A stretch of DNA of 64,000 bases from Dreissena polymorpha (taxonomy: Eukaryota > Mollusca > Bivalvia > Myida > Dreissenidae). Both the position numbers and the translations under genes were made by a program. The stretch is taken from contig NC_068358.1 of assembly GCF_020536995.1 (NCBI RefSeq), positions 40,489,925-40,553,924 on the forward strand, written 5' to 3'. Of this stretch, positions 22,801-36,754 are shown piece by piece. Position 1 is the first letter of the stretch. Each line of letters opens with the position of its first letter. The notes under the pieces were generated by a model. The model was not told where the DNA came from, ran no database searches, and was given only the letters and a program-made list of their open reading frames with translations.

Positions 22801-25800
22801 AAGCGTTTCAAATAATGTTAAATAGCTAGACTCCTCATCTAACTTGACATGCCAAAAAGCATTTTTCACATCGTATTTACTGAATACTTTTGCTTGTGAG
22901 AGCTCTGGTAATAAATCTTCAACCACTGGCATCAGAAAGTGGCTACGCTTCAGCGCTTTGTTAAGATGCTTAGGATCGATGCATAGACGAATCTTTCCAG
23001 AAGCACGTTTCACAATTACCAAACTAGATAACCAGTCAGTGGGTGTGTCAACTTTCGCAATTGTCCCATTATTGTCAAGTTTATCTAGCTGCTTTTTTAG
23101 CTCAAGTTTCAATGATAACGGCACGCGTCGTACAGGCATTTTCACTGGTTGAACAGTATCATCAACGTCCAAATGAAGTGGCTTAGAAAATTCACCTTCA
23201 CCAATGAAAACTGTTGAAAATTTCTGTTCAATATCATGCATTGACAAATAATCAGAGTTGTCCACAGGGCATATGTTTTGATATAGAATTTTTATCAATT
23301 GCATTTCTTGGATTGCTTCTGCACCCAGTAGCGGGGTCACATCTTTATCAATCACTAAAAATTCAACATTGTACCTAGCATGTGTCTTTTGATTTTTTTG
23401 ATTTGGATTTCCCTTCAGCTTTGATCACTGATGTGTCATACATTCTCAATGTTGAGTCAGTGTATTCAATTTCAACTCCTGGGATTAGTGACCGTGGAAT
23501 GATAGTTGTTGTCGCACCCGAATCTAATAGAAATTTAATTGTTTTCATGAGTTTCACTAGTAACATGTTTGCATAATTTTGTGCTGAAAACACTTTCCTG
23601 CGTTTAGTGTTAATATGTCATCGCAATTCCCATCATCTGAAAGGTCACATTGTTTCACATGGGTTTTGTGTTTTGATTTTCTGGCTGAGTGACATTCTGA
23701 CGCATAATGATTAAGCTTTCCACATTTTCGGCACTTTACTCCAAAAGCTGGGCACTTGTTTGGCATGCAATTTGTTCAACAATAAGGACATTTCTTGACG
23801 GCTGACTTTGGTCCTCTGTGACTGCTTTGCTTTTGTTGCGGCTTCGATTTTGGTTTGACGAAATGCACATCGTCGGATACACCTGACGCACCTTTGTCAA
23901 TTGTCTTGATTTTTGCACTTGAGGCTTCTGCGGCCCTGCACATTTCAATGCATTTTTGCAACGTTAATTTGTCTTCTTGTAAAAGACGTTTACGCACCTG
24001 TGTGTCGCGTATTCCGATAACCAATCGGTCTTTGTTTAAGTCATCGTTCAATTGTCCGTATTCGCATGTCTTGGCAAGTTGGCGTATTTTTGACAAATAT
24101 GTGTCAAATGAGTCCATCTCACATTGTACGCACGTATGAAACAGGCACTAAGTCCTGATGCTTTTTCGTAGTTAACCCACGAGCGCTTATTTTTTTCCAG
24201 TTTGTGGCAATGTTACCGTCCATTTCGAGCTTTCCAGGAAACGGTATTAACGATTGCATTGTCGCTGGCGCTGCTATCGCGGCTGGTGGTGGTGCTTCAT
24301 CACCCATGGCGTAGATCCAGATAATTGGCACAGAAAACAAAATGTTGTTTTTTTAAACTGTCCGAACGGATTTATCCCATTATCATCTTTCTTTTGACAC
24401 CATGTTTATGGTGTACTTAATAAACTACATGTATTGTTTATAAGTTTATTATACATATATAATAAATATATTATCAGGCAACTTGATAGTGCGCGTGCAT
24501 GTGGTGAGCGCTAACAATAGACTGAGTTAACTGCGAAGTCATGTATGTATATACTTTCAGAGTGGCACTGGGTATGACTAATGCATTCAATTAAAGTCCT
24601 ATACTGCTACATACACATTATCAACCTTTGCAATAAGTTGTTAATTATGATTAAAAAAGAACTGTTTTGTGGTAATTTTGATCAGCAAATACCCCGCGAT
24701 TTTTAATGCAGCGTGTACAAAATGCATGTCTCTTGATGTTATTTTAAAATTGTGAAGCTATCAAAATTGTACATTGTAGTATGTTTGGTTTGCTTAAAAA
24801 TATCTGGTTTGTAAATAAAAATAACAAATATGAAAAAGTAGTATTGGTTTATTTTTAGATAATTTGTAATTTACAAGTTGAAAATATACGTGTTTTTGTT
24901 TTGTGGTATTGAAATGTAAATCCTCCAATTTCTAATTGTTTCCATTTAAAGGTAATGCTTTTTTTTCAATGTTTCAAAAATGCGCTTTGTTTAATGGAGA
25001 CTTTGCTTGTTTTAAAAATTCAGGAAACACTGTACAAAGTATTCAATATCTTACATTTTGGATACGCGTTATCGATAAATCGGCCATATGTTTCCGGTAG
25101 TCCACCAAGAAGTCTGTATATGCGGATTCTTTAACCTTGAAATCGTTCACCTGAAAGCGATACATATGCAGCTTCAGTTTTATGCAGATTTGTTTATATT
25201 AACTCCATCAAATATATGGTAAATGTAATATGTGTTTGTGATAAATTAAAATGTGTTTGTATTATAGTGTGTGTTTTTTCAAAGTCATAAATCAAAAGTG
25301 TATTGTTGCGTGTCTATTGAAAGACAACTATTAATTGAAATGTACATTTATTTTTCTATTTTATGAGACGTTATAAAATTTTTTACTCAGGATCATTTTT
25401 TACAAGTTTGAAATATAAGTGTTTTTTTTTTGTTATGTTATGTGGAATTGATATGTAATTCCTCCGATTTCTAGTTCAATTTGTTTGTGATAGAAAACAC
25501 CGCCTATTTTTTATTGAAGTGAAATTCGCCAAAAAAATTCCCCATTTGTATAATGTTTAGGTATTTATACATAAGCAGGAAAAAAACACTAGAAATCAAA
25601 TCGGAATGTTGTTCACTGTACGGTATGCTTACATTTTTCAGCTCGCCTGTCTGAATAACGCATTGGCAAGCTTGTTCTAATTGTTGCATTTGTCTGACAG
25701 ATTCATCTTTGCAAATGTTGAAAGCTTTCTGAAAGGAAAAAAAACTAATTAATTGTCATGTAAAATACTTGCTTAAAGCAGCTGATATTTTTGTTCATTC

Positions 25801-28198
25801 CGTGTTCATATTCATCTGTTGTTTTAAGATTTACAAAATAAAATATTGTACTTTGAAATCGTATATACTCGTTTTTGACTTCCAAAATTTTGGATATAGG
25901 TATTGATGTGTCGTATAAGTGGAAAAAACAACATATTTATAACATTGTTACTACTAATGTATTATTGTGATCATGTATTTAAATGCATGATTCATTCCTA
26001 AATACTAATAAATCCAAGCGGCTCCGTTTATACGTTTATACCGGCAATGCATGCGTATTTTTGTTCGAAGAATTTAATATTATGAAAATGTTCAAACGAT
26101 TCGCATCGCAATTGTTGTATTATTAACATGTTAATTCATAGATTTATAATAACACAAATAAATATTAAAAATGTACCAAAACTATTTCTTTGAGACATTT
26201 TGTCATTTCTCTTTCCCTCATTTGGTTCTGTCGACCGGTCTGCGTCTTCTTGATTTCTTGAAATGCCGCTTGCCACTCTGTAGTGTAAAGTTTCTCGAAT
26301 GCCTCGCCTAGTTTCGAGACTATTTGTTCGTGTGTGTTCACTTGTCCATTTAACTCTTCTTCATTAACTGTTGCGCTAATTGAACAAATTATAAATTTAT
26401 TTCTTAAAGTGTTTCATAAACAATGTTGTGTTGATAGAGAAAACAAAATCAAGGGACTTTCAAGAGAGAAATACTTGTTATGATCTACTATTCGTAAGAC
26501 AGAACAACAATTTTAAACATAAAATGATTAAAAGTTGGTCAGTCAAAAAAAACTTTTAAAATGAGCATAACCTTACACCTATACCTCAACATATACGCTA
26601 AATTTAAGTTTCTAAATAAAAAATATTTTAAATGTTTATGTGATGATATATAGGAAATTTGGTGTTGTTGTTTTTGTCTTAAGTAATGTTGACATGTTTT
26701 ATATATTTTACGAGCTTGTTAACTAGAAACCACATACGCTTCTTCGAGGTCTTGCTCTAGGTCCAATGGCCCGCTGAGTAAAGAGTTTCTAACACTCATT
26801 GTTTCCTTATCCACCGCCCCTGCACTTCTTGTGAACAATGTTTCCTTCATCGACCCAGTCTTTCGCGATCCATTTGATGGGTTCAACGAGGAGCTGTCAA
26901 TTCGCGGAGCCTTTTTCCGATGTACGTATTTGCGGTTCGCGTTCTGGAAAGACCTTGCTTTGGCACGAAGCTGCAAATCCTGGAACCGGTCGTGCTTGTC
27001 GCGTTCGTCCTGACAAAAATGATCGATCTCAATTGTCCTTAGTTATGAAGAAACAAACAACTTTTTGTACATGATAATTATTTCCCATTATTTCCCACAG
27101 AATGCAATCATTTACTTTATATTCGTGTTCAACTATTTGCATGTTGTCATTGAACATATTTTTTCAAATAATTTATTTACAATATACAGTTATTATGATT
27201 TAATGAAGAAAGTCCGCACGTATTTTTTTAGGGCACACTGCGATTTTGCACAAATACGCGGGCACACTGGGATTTTGCACAAATACGCTTATGAAGTAAA
27301 TTAATCAACACTATTGTAACTATCATCAATTGCATCGTTTAAGAAACTATATCAGAGTGAACATTCTTTACAGTATTAAGGCAGTCGGAAATAACTCATT
27401 TAATACAGATTTATTGGTGAAAAAGGGGACTGGGTCGGAGTTGCTTGGAGCGGTAAGCATTCCACGTGCCTTTAGTCAGATCCATGCTTGGAAATTAGTA
27501 AACAGCTTTCCAGATGCATTTTAACAATACGAAAGAACCAAGTGCTTACTTTCCAGTATGGAAGAACAACATCTTTGTATTGTTGTTTGGCTCGGGCCAA
27601 ATTGCTTTTTGCTGCTCGCCAGTTCCGTTTATGTGCCTCGTTGAATACAGCTTCTATACAGAAAAGGTTCCGCTTTTCGTCTGTTGAGAGTCTGATAAAA
27701 GTAAATGAAAACATCAACACCGTTGTATTGATTTGTTATTAAAGGAGGATAACAGATGCGAACGCATTGTCCAAAATTGGAAGTAAGTAATGTCATTAAT
27801 ATATAGAAACGGAAATAGACTACAAAATATACATCAAATAAACAAGGGAAACAGGAAGAGCATAGTTGGGTCTCCGGTATTATGGGATTGCAAAAACCAA
27901 CTAATGAAATCATTTAATTTATTACACTTGACATTCGTCAATAGATCAGCAACAATCACTTATACTGAATAATACCTTATTCAATAGTATATAAAGGAAC
28001 TTCTACAATATGAAGCGGAAAATGTAAGCCGTTATACAAGATAATATATAAGTACCAAACTATACGATACCTTTGGATCATCCGAATGTACTCTCTGTTT
28101 GCCATTTCCAAAATCTTCGGTATCAGAATGAATTTCTCTGTGACTAGATAATAAAACAACTTTTCCACTGCCCATTCCAACTCTTCCATTATTTTCAT
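19818..28198 (-). CDS. M1: MIEAP/SPATA18-like protein, 408 aa
   Basis: Exons on -: 28198-28071, 27691-27550, 27009-26738, 26375-26177, 25728-25633, 25150-25055, 20111-19818. All junctions are GT-AG and the frame is kept from ATG to TAA. Residues 1-90 form a helical N-terminal part; 91-180 a basic/Ser-rich linker; 181-247 a segment with [18 protein letters not shown]; 248-311 two small helical exons; 312-408 the C-terminal domain ([30 protein letters not shown]). That last pattern is what I know from mollusc mitochondria-eating proteins. The vertebrate protein is a p53-induced factor in mitochondrial quality control; the role here is inferred. The last intron (4.9 kb) carries an LTR retrotransposon on the same strand. 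It is the last gene of the array in transcription direction. Confidence 0.75.
20251..20459 (-). repeat. 3' LTR of the Ty3/Gypsy fossil
   Basis: On - the LTR runs TGTAACAG...ATAAACA. It matches 24403-24611 with about 17 differences by hand count. Confidence 0.9.
24403..24611 (-). repeat. 5' LTR of the Ty3/Gypsy fossil
   Basis: On - it runs TGTAGCAG...ATAAACA and is followed directly by the primer-binding site. Confidence 0.9.
27231..27288. repeat. 29-bp direct repeat x2 in M1 intron
   Basis: 'gggcacactgcgattttgca' plus 'caaatacgc' occurs twice head to tail (27231 and 27260) with one difference. It sits in the intron between M1 exons 2 and 3. Confidence 0.9.
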
Positions 28199-29271
28199 AT
28201 TATCATACTAGTACAATCATAATTTGTACATTAATAAATAACACACCAAATATGGGTGTAAACGTCTCAAAAATCAGCGAAATTCACGAAAAAAACACAT
28301 TTAGTGATAATAGATTTGTTTTTTCGAATGAATACTTTTACACTCATGAATATTGCTTTTAAATGTATTTGTTTTAAAGGTATCATTTGCACTAAATTAC
28401 TGCCTTAGAAAATCGATAATTGCTTCAAAGGGAGCTTACTCTCATGCGTTTTATTTGCAAGATTACAATTTAAATTAATGTCCTTTGTAACTATTAGCAC
28501 TCATTGAAGAATGGTATTGATTTTGAAAATGAAACGATATTCTTATTGTTTGAACCCAATGATTTGGTAAGTTGGTTACATTCAAACATTAGATTTTCAA
28601 AAAGTAAATCTAACATTGCTTCTTTGTTCGTTTGTATTCGCTTTGTCTTTACCACATTGCCTTTAAACTTCACTTCGATACGTATAAAAATACTCGGCGA
28701 TATATGAATAAACCCTTTATGAACAACTAAGGTTTCGTATGCTTATTAGAGAACAATGGGCGGTCACTTCTGTTTGTAGAGAAAAGCTAAATACAAAGTT
28801 AATCTCCCTTAATTACAAGTATGTTGTGTTCACAATATATGTACTGACCTTATAAATAACGTTTGGAGTTCTTTAAGCTAAAATTATTTATCGACGAACA
28901 AAACAGTTCGCATTTAAACACCAATAGTTATTCCTCGTTATTATTCTTAAGTTTTTTAAGAATTTATCTTAAAGGGATGACATAATTATATGTAATGCAA
29001 ATATGGATCACCTATTGCGTATTTAAACTGAAATTTTAACTACGTGTACTCATAAAGTGAACAGATCAAAGCGCTGAAGGCATTGTAGAAGTTCGCTGTT
29101 GTTTAAGTTTAGACGCAATTCAGTTTTAAAAGTTATGTTATAGCTTTTTATATTGCACGTTTTAACTGAACAGAACCCATTTAAATATAAAGAGTGTGTC
29201 TTAAAGCACAGGTCAAGATGTGTTTTTTATTTTAAATCATCAATAAAAAATATAATTTAAGCTTCATTTTT

Positions 29272-29450
29272 GGAAAACAGGGCTTAATGCATATGCATTA
29301 ATTGTCATCCCAGTACCAGAGACTCTCTTGAAACGAAAAACATTATGAAATCAAAAATGTCGTCCTTGATAAGCTTTTGCGCATTGCACAGGCTAATCAG
29401 TGTACACAGGCTAATCTTATTTGACATGTATTAAGCCCCGTTTTCCCTGA
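29272..29450. mobile_element. Foldback MITE copy, decayed
   Basis: Opposed arms 'ggaaaacagggcttaatgca' and 'attaagccccgttttccc' enclose 'gcacaggctaatc' motifs, as in the fuller copy at 59313-59544. Confidence 0.7.
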
Positions 29451-31271
29451 AAGCAGCCAATATGTACAGATTTCAATGATAAACACTAGACTGGCCAATG
29501 TCGTCGTTCAAGCTGTTAAACACTATTAGTCATATACTCACACTGCAGTGTACCAGTGGTGAACTATAAACAGGCAGATGTGGTGGTTATTGTTCCTAGC
29601 AGACGCTCCTAGCATTTGACGTCTGCATAATTTTACTGCAACAGGCAGTGGTTGTTGTCTTTCCATAGCGTAGTTAAGCAGTTAAGCGTATACTGATTTC
29701 CAAAACTTGCTCTTTAACATAAGTGTGAGCTAACGCTCACACTAAAAAGTCATTCATTAACAGCAAATGAAATAAACACATTTTTTATTTTAAATCACAT
29801 GCATTCCAAGATTTTACTTGTTTAAAAAGGTTTCAACCATCGTGGATTGCTATATTTAGAATTAAAACATGTTTTTACTAAAGACTTGCATACAAATATT
29901 GCATCAACAGTGGACTACCCTTTTTTAACTCGCATTGCGCATCCGAAATAATTAAGTTATGACACAAGATAACAGCTGTAAAAAGCTTAGATAAACAGCC
30001 AAGGCGTGTAATTCCCTAAAGTTACTAACATCAGAAGCATGACTTTTTTGTAGATAAGAATTTTAATACCCTTTGTCCTCTGTTGGGATACAAGCCCTTT
30101 GAGTCTTTGAATCGAATAAGTCACACACATGTGCATGAATATCATATTAAGATGCTTACAGATATTCCTAACATAGTCGATAACTACCGCAAGCTTTACC
30201 ACGTCAAGATCATTTAGTAACATTAATGATCACGATTGCAGAAAACAGCTGGTCGAGTTTCGGAGAACGCGTTGGAAGTAAGTCACAATCATTTCTTCAC
30301 CATCGATGCCAAAAGGGCACGTTATACTGCAAACGGGATCGGTTTAATTATTTAGCGCAATATTGATTTAGTCCTTTCATAAGCCAACTATTAGTCCCAT
30401 TTCTGTTTTTCCCCACAAGAAGCTATATCAGTTAAATGATTTGTTCAAAGGAACAAAAAATGATAGGAGTGCATGATCACAGAAATTGTTAAAATCGTTA
30501 ACAGTAAAATCAGTAATCAGTTAAAAAATATATTTTTTTATATAGCAAAAAGTACATCTTAAATAACCCGTTACGACAAAAATATATATTTTAACCCGAA
30601 TCACCTATCCTCCCGTTTACGATTCGGCACTTCAAGGATTTTAAAAGGTCGAAAAGTGTAATTCAGAGAATATTTGAGACTAATCAGCGGATGTCCGGAC
30701 TGAGAGTACATCGGGAATTTGATTAATGTTACCAGTAATTTTATTTTTACTACCAGAATTTTTTTTATTCGGTTCCAGTTATGCAATTAACGTCCCTAAA
30801 TAATAACACTTCTGTATAAATATTGTTCAACCAGATATCATTCTATAAATATCAAAGAAGTCCACAAAATGTATTGCAACAATGTAAGCAGGAAAAATTT
30901 CACACAAACACAGCATCCACATAATATCTCCTCCGATCTTAAATAAAAGTTTAACCATATAATCTATGACCATGGTGATTTTGAGATAACGTTGATACCA
31001 GATTCATACATTATTTTCAATATCAGGCAATGCCTCCGCTACAGACTTTAACTAATCTGATTCGCAATTTTCTATAAAAAAAAATGAATATTAAACGAAA
31101 TATTTCTAGCCGATTTATTTATATTCATATATTAAACAAAAATAATTTAGTGAGAATATGCGCATAATTAAGGTTGCAAATACAGTTTGTGAGTGCAATC
31201 TAATTCCATGAAAGAATCCCTAGTTCTCCCCCATCGTGCCCCTTATCAAACAATGAACGCCCTCGACGTAG

Positions 31272-31357
31272 AGGGTATGGCACGCGATCCATTATCACTT
31301 GCCTTGAGCTCTGGAGGGTATGGCACGCGATCCATTATCACTTGCCTTGAGCTCTGG
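31272..31357. repeat. 43-bp tandem duplication
   Basis: The unit starting 'agggtatggcacgcgatcca' is present twice without mismatch (31272-31314 and 31315-31357). Confidence 0.95.
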
Positions 31358-31414
31358 TCTGCTTCATCTTACGTAGCAGCTTTCGTCGTTTAGTCACAAC
31401 AACTGGACGCATTT

Positions 31415-31528
31415 GAATTAAGTGTTGTCCCAGTCCGAACAGGCTAATAAGGGACGACACTTTCCGCTTTTATGAAAATTACGTTTATAGGAAGTCTCTT
31501 TTTACCAAAAATCCAGATAAAGCGGAAC
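31415..31528. mobile_element. MITE fragment, same family as 59313-59544
   Basis: Contains 'gaacaggctaataagggacg' followed by 'acactttccgcttt' and 'aggaagtctctttttaccaa', matching the left half and centre of the family. The right arm is missing. Confidence 0.7.
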
Positions 31529-31704
31529 ATGCATTTACAATGTCATGTACCAATTTGGTGGTGGTACAATATAACATAAACTCGGTATTAGCATGCACTA
31601 TTTTCTGAGTATATACTGTTTTAACTTATTTACAGAACATAAAAACAACATTTGTATAGCAGGTCTTTACTATTACAGTAGGTAAAGATTGAATACCAGA
31701 ATAT

Positions 31705-34700
31705 TCAGTCAGTGATCTGCAAGTGTCCGTTTCCTTGCGCCACACCTCGACTAAGCACAATGCCGTCTGTGTACAAGTACAAGGTAGGCCAAACAAGGTA
31801 TCTTATTGTAGAACCAGTAGTCTTATACGATTTAAAATAGTTGGGATGAAGCTGCGTGTTTTGATCGACATGTGAACTTATGTATAGGACTGGATCTTGC
31901 ACAGCCATTCTCCACGTTACTGCTATGCATTGGCGAGCGTACGTATCCATTGGATTGTCTGCTTTTATTCCATATCGCCTATGGATCACCGGCAATGTCT
32001 TCATTAGGAATAGCTGGAACGTCAAAAAATTATTTATAAATATATAATGATAAAATGTCAAACCGGCCTAATCTTTCTAGATCATTTTAATGTTGAAATG
32101 ACAACGATGGCAACACTTTGATAATACAAAGCTTGCAAGAGTGGTCGTAATTATAAAAAAAATAAAACGTTGTTTGAGTTAAACATATTGAAACACATAC
32201 GTCTTGGAGTCTCTTGACGGCCAAATCTGACACTTCTCGTCTGTATCGCACCATGTGCTTAGCATTTCCGGTCTTGCCTAGTTTTTCTTTGTCGTTCTGA
32301 AATGTAGACGTACTTCTAAAAAAGATAGTATCCAGCATTGTCCAATCCACTAATGCATTTTCTTCTATTCTAAACAATAGTATGGCTCGTGTCACACGTT
32401 ATGTTTTAATATGTTGACAAATGGTGTAACTTGTAAATGTTAATTTGAGATACCGGTTCTTTAAAATTAGTGCTGTTGTTTTTTTTTCAAAATTACTAAC
32501 ACTTACAAATGTATATTTCCCGCTTGTGACGATATTAAGAACGGCGTTTTCGAATTCGATCACTTGCAATCTTGCCTCGTCTAAACACTGGCGGTATGCC
32601 TCCTAAATTGGAACATTTACATAAAATGCAGAAATATTATATGCATGCACATATCTTTACTATAGGCATTTATATATTTCTTGCCTATTTCGTAAAACGT
32701 TTAAATAATTTATTTCCTCATGTATACGTATGCTTAAAAGAACGTTGTAATAACCCTACACATGGGGGTATGTATATGGAAAGAGAGGAATTTAAGGCAA
32801 GAAACACTGCGTCGATAGGTCCGGAATTACTGGCAATCGGATACTTTCGAACTAAAGTAATCTTATATGAGACTGTATGTTGTGCAGTGGTACCAGTCGG
32901 CGACCTTTAGATCAATTTCATACTTTGCGCTAAAATGTGAAAATACAGGGCGTATCGTCAATACTAAATGTCTTTGGTAAAAAGATCAATGTTTGATTGA
33001 GGCCTAGGTTGAATCAGTATTACCTTACTAAACATGAGAACATTAAATCACAGATACATAACCTGTTTTGCTATTGTCTAAAAATTTCAATTGACACATA
33101 TGTTGTCGTATTACCATGAGTATGTACAGCAAGCATTCGATCGCTGTCTCCTCAATGATTGCCTGACGTTTCAGACTTGTCATTGCATGATGCCATTCTT
33201 CCTCATACAGCCGTGTGTAGGACTCCGCTATCTTAGAAGGTCTGTTGAGGTCCGAGTCCGACTCTTCGCCGCTTTGATGGGTGCTAGAAGCATAACATAA
33301 GAGAGAGGACTGTATACGAGAACAATTAAACTATAGTGGAAACTTAAGTACTAGAAGATGTGAACGTATTAGAAAAAACGTTATACTAACGTAAATAAAT
33401 TATGGGCTAATATACGCTGCGTTGACATGTAGATATGAATGATATATAATAATATGCGACATACTATAGAAAAGTTTTAGAATTAAGTGCAATGTAAAAT
33501 GTTCTTAAAAGATGCATATGTTTATGTCCAACGAAAACTTAACCAAGTTGTATCATCAAACAGTTCATATTTTAAAACATCATTAAGCATGATTACATTT
33601 AACGTTATCTAACATGGACCTTTCATGGAATTGCAACTGTTGTAATGAAACCCATTACCTGTCAGGTAAAGCTAATGTCAACGCATCCTTTGGCTTCTCT
33701 CTTTCAGAAGCGTATTTCCCAGGATAATCGTTAATGCTTGTGCGTTCCATTTGTTTACTGGACGTTACCGGTCTGGCGTTTGGTCCTTGTTCGTCATAAT
33801 TTAACACCGCACTGTTCTTTTCCATTTGCGTTCTCGCCCGATGGTTTGCCGACCACAAATTAATACGCCTGTAAGCATTGCTGGTCTGATGACTATGTAA
33901 TAGGTAACTGTCTTGCTCCAGGTCATTTGGAATGGAGGTAACTCCCTCTTTGAACAGGTACTTACTGCGATCTAACGCGCTTGTTGGTCTGTCGGGTGCC
34001 GGTAAAGCCTTCTGTCCTTGAGATTTATTCTTTCCATGAATAGCGGTGTAACTGTTTGCAGACGGTATCTAAAATGAAGTTTAATCCAATGTATTGCATT
34101 CTCATAGTTAAGAGGCTATACATGTATTAACTAATACGTTAACGAGATTATGTCTGACGCTAGTCGCAAACAGGCTTTATTGCCACATAGCGATTTTCAC
34201 TAGTCTACGTTTGAATAACGTGTTTATAGAGAATTCAAGAAACGTTCATTTGTATTCAAATCATATGATAATTGTTCGTGACCTTAAATTTTCGGACATA
34301 TGGGTTTCAATCCATTATGAATTACTCTAAATTTGCGGACATTTTATTTTACAACACTATTTTACCAGAATTCCGCCCTGTTGCGAATACCTTGTGGCAC
34401 TTCGATCAGGCGTTTTTACAACCAGATAAGGTTATAAAACCACGAAGCCGAATACCGAAAGTCAATTGACCATCACATGACATTGTGCGTTATTGGGTAA
34501 ATAATTATTTATACTGGTAATGGACAGTTGTTTTTTACCAAACAACTTAAAGTGAAAGATATCTACAAGTAGTGTATTCTATACGGCGTGGCATTTTACA
34601 AGCACGTCTTCATGCGTTGAAACAAATGACGCTGGATACCCGTATCCGATCATCAAAGAAATATTTTGAGAAGTCTCTTAATTTCCAAAGACCTGTATTT

Positions 34701-35155
34701 TTGTCTCCAAATTTTAGCAGACCTGTATATTTGAAAAAAAAATCTATTTTTTAATTACTTTAAAGTGTTTGAAAACTGAGAGAAATTACGCTATTATTTG
34801 AGTAGTTCATGTTGCATTTAAATATGCAAGTTAATAAACTCTTACTATATTGCGGCATACAATATGTTAATGAAGACATACTCACATTTAGTTTTTGCTG
34901 CTTCTCAATATAGTCCTGATAAGCCTTCTGTGCACCTTCTAAATTCTCACGCGCCATCGTCCATTCTTGCCTTTCCACGTGCTGTAAAAGCGTCTTGATG
35001 AAATTGACCGTTTTCTTGTCTTCGTAGCTGAGGCTCGATCTGATGTTTTGAAACTCGTCAATAGCATCTATTAATAGTGAGGGCACGTTCTGCACGTTGT
35101 TAATAGAAAGGTGCGCAAATAGAAGCTCTAATTTACCCGACGCGGGGTCCGCCAT
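31705..35155 (-). CDS. M2: MIEAP/SPATA18-like protein, 449 aa
   Basis: Exons on -: 35155-34886, 34068-33659, 33283-33115, 32602-32507, 32296-32201, 32013-31705; frame kept from ATG to TGA. Residues 1-90 (one 270-nt exon) are helical and include WTMARENLEGAQKAYQDYIE, probably coiled coil. Residues 91-226 form the longest linker of the set, rich in Ser, Asn and basic residues. Residues 227-283 carry SKIAESYTRLYEEEWHHAM. Residues 284-347 come from two 96-nt exons (EAYRQCLDEARLQ; MVRYRREVSDLAVKRLQ). Residues 348-449 are the C-terminal domain (VTWRMAVQDPVLY, YLVWPTLYLYTDG, SRGVAQG), ending in a short extra tail. It is the most regular member and a good reference for the exon plan. Function is inferred from family only. 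Confidence 0.8.
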
Positions 35156-36754
35156 TTTGACTTAAATGCTTAAATTGATTTTCATTGCAAACCTTTAACT
35201 CAACTCAAACAAACCCGTCTTTATTATCAGATGAGGGTTATTTGTTTAGTTAAACCTTTTGTTGTAAAGTATTCGGCCGCACAAAAGAATAAGTGTATCT
35301 AACTATCTGATACTCACAGCGCATGAAAACAATCTCGGTGATTTATTCGTGTTTAATGACATGAGTAATTATTTGATATGCCGTGAAGTGTTGTGATTGT
35401 ATTTCAATATCTCACTCAAGGCAGGACACCGCTTAATGTCAGTTCGAACCAACATTGTGAACGTCAAAAATAGAATTACTTTTATTTATTGCGCATAATG
35501 TTATTCATATTAATTCGTTAATTTTTATCTACATATGTTTATCAAAGAAAAAATCCATGTTTATTGACTTAATAAAATTTGATTTCGTCGTGTGGTCATA
35601 TGCAATGTTTCACTTATATCAGATACATTAATAATATAGATTTGATTACTTTATAACGCATAACTCAATAATTTATTTAAGTGTTATATTCCGTGTTACA
35701 AGCAATATACACAGTAAAAATGTCGATCCCGATAAAATATAATTATTTAACTTCATACGCTAGTTCAAACATTGGATCGGTTAAACAGTTAACACTAAAT
35801 TGACGTATGAAAACCAACAGTGCAAATGTAACAAAAGCGCGCGCCACCGATCTTCGACGCTAACAGTTTCGGGCCTTAACTTCAAATAAATTACATGTTT
35901 TAGTAACAACACAACAACACTATGTTTACGATACTTTGTTATCTGTCTTTGTCTTCGCAGATTCTGTATAACACGTGTATATACTTGTTTTAATCGGGTG
36001 GTCCATTGATGTATTGTTCGGTTAATAACAGTCCATGAAGTTAATTAATCAAATGATATCAAAGGAATGGTTATTAAATTTTAGTGTGGATGACTAATAT
36101 GTGTTTTTTGCGATTGGTTTAATACTAATGCTAATGTATGTCCACGCATTGGATTCTTTAGTTTCTTTCTATTTGTTAACACACATTAATTTGTCCAGCC
36201 TTTAAAAATGAAATTGAAATATTTTATTAATAAATGCATTTCATAAGTTCATTTGTCGTTCAAGATTATATGCCGTTAACTGATACGTTCATGACATTAT
36301 ATTATAGTCTGCTTTCATGATACAAATTATACACTCTGCGGTCGCACTTCTCATTGGAAAAAAATTCATCTCTAATTTTTAACATGTGATCTAAAACATT
36401 TTTATATTCGGTATATATGCAAGTGTTATTTATTATGCAAGATGTTTGTGTCAATTAAAGACATTATACACAACAAATAAGAAGCTTTCATCGGTTAGTC
36501 CACACATTAAAAACATACACAGACACGTATTTAACATATCTACTATTAAACGCATAGCACAACTCATATGCGTGAAACATTCTTATGACATAGCTCGCTG
36601 TTACACTAAACTGTTTACTAGGTGCAGAAGTTTCTAACCATAACACAATCACGATTTATATCACACTCAATTTTCGATTGCAAATTAATTAATACAGTAT
36701 CAACATATCAAATAGCGGGAAATTTCGTGTATAAGTATATTCAGAATCCTTCAT
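35156..36754. other. Intergenic between M3 and M2
   Basis: AT-rich, no exon or clear repeat seen. It should contain the M2 promoter and the M3 3' flank. Confidence 0.5.

Larger units (their letters stand above)
20251..24611 (-). mobile_element. Ty3/Gypsy-type LTR retrotransposon fossil in M1 intron
   Basis: Two direct LTRs of about 209 bp bound an internal region that reads, on -, a gag with a zinc knuckle (about 24310-23560), then an aspartic protease ([12 protein letters not shown]), reverse transcriptase ([23 protein letters not shown]), RNase H and integrase with an H2C2-like finger (about 23600-20880). Order and motifs fit Ty3/Gypsy. A primer-binding site starting TGGTGTCAAAAG follows the 5' LTR and a purine-rich tract precedes the 3' LTR. 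Flanking TACAA/TACAC is a near-match target duplication. The LTRs differ at roughly 8% of sites by eye, so it is not recent. It is broken, with about ten interruptions. Confidence 0.9.
28199..31704. other. Intergenic between M2 and M1
   Basis: AT-rich and without supported exons, apart from a MITE copy (29272-29450), a 43-bp tandem duplication (31272-31357) and a MITE fragment (31415-31528). The M1 promoter should lie just above 28198 but no clear TATA or other element was recognised. Confidence 0.5.

Noticed and set aside
22844-23152. + strand frame inside the retroelement
   Set aside because: Antisense shadow of the reverse transcriptase region.
26831-27074. + strand frames at 26.8-27.1 kb
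   Set aside because: Shadows of M1 exon 3 on -, which has splice signals, correct phases and paralogues.
30601-30786. Possible further MIEAP-like exon on -
   Set aside because: Checked for the W..PP, WP.L or E.Y..EW patterns; none present.
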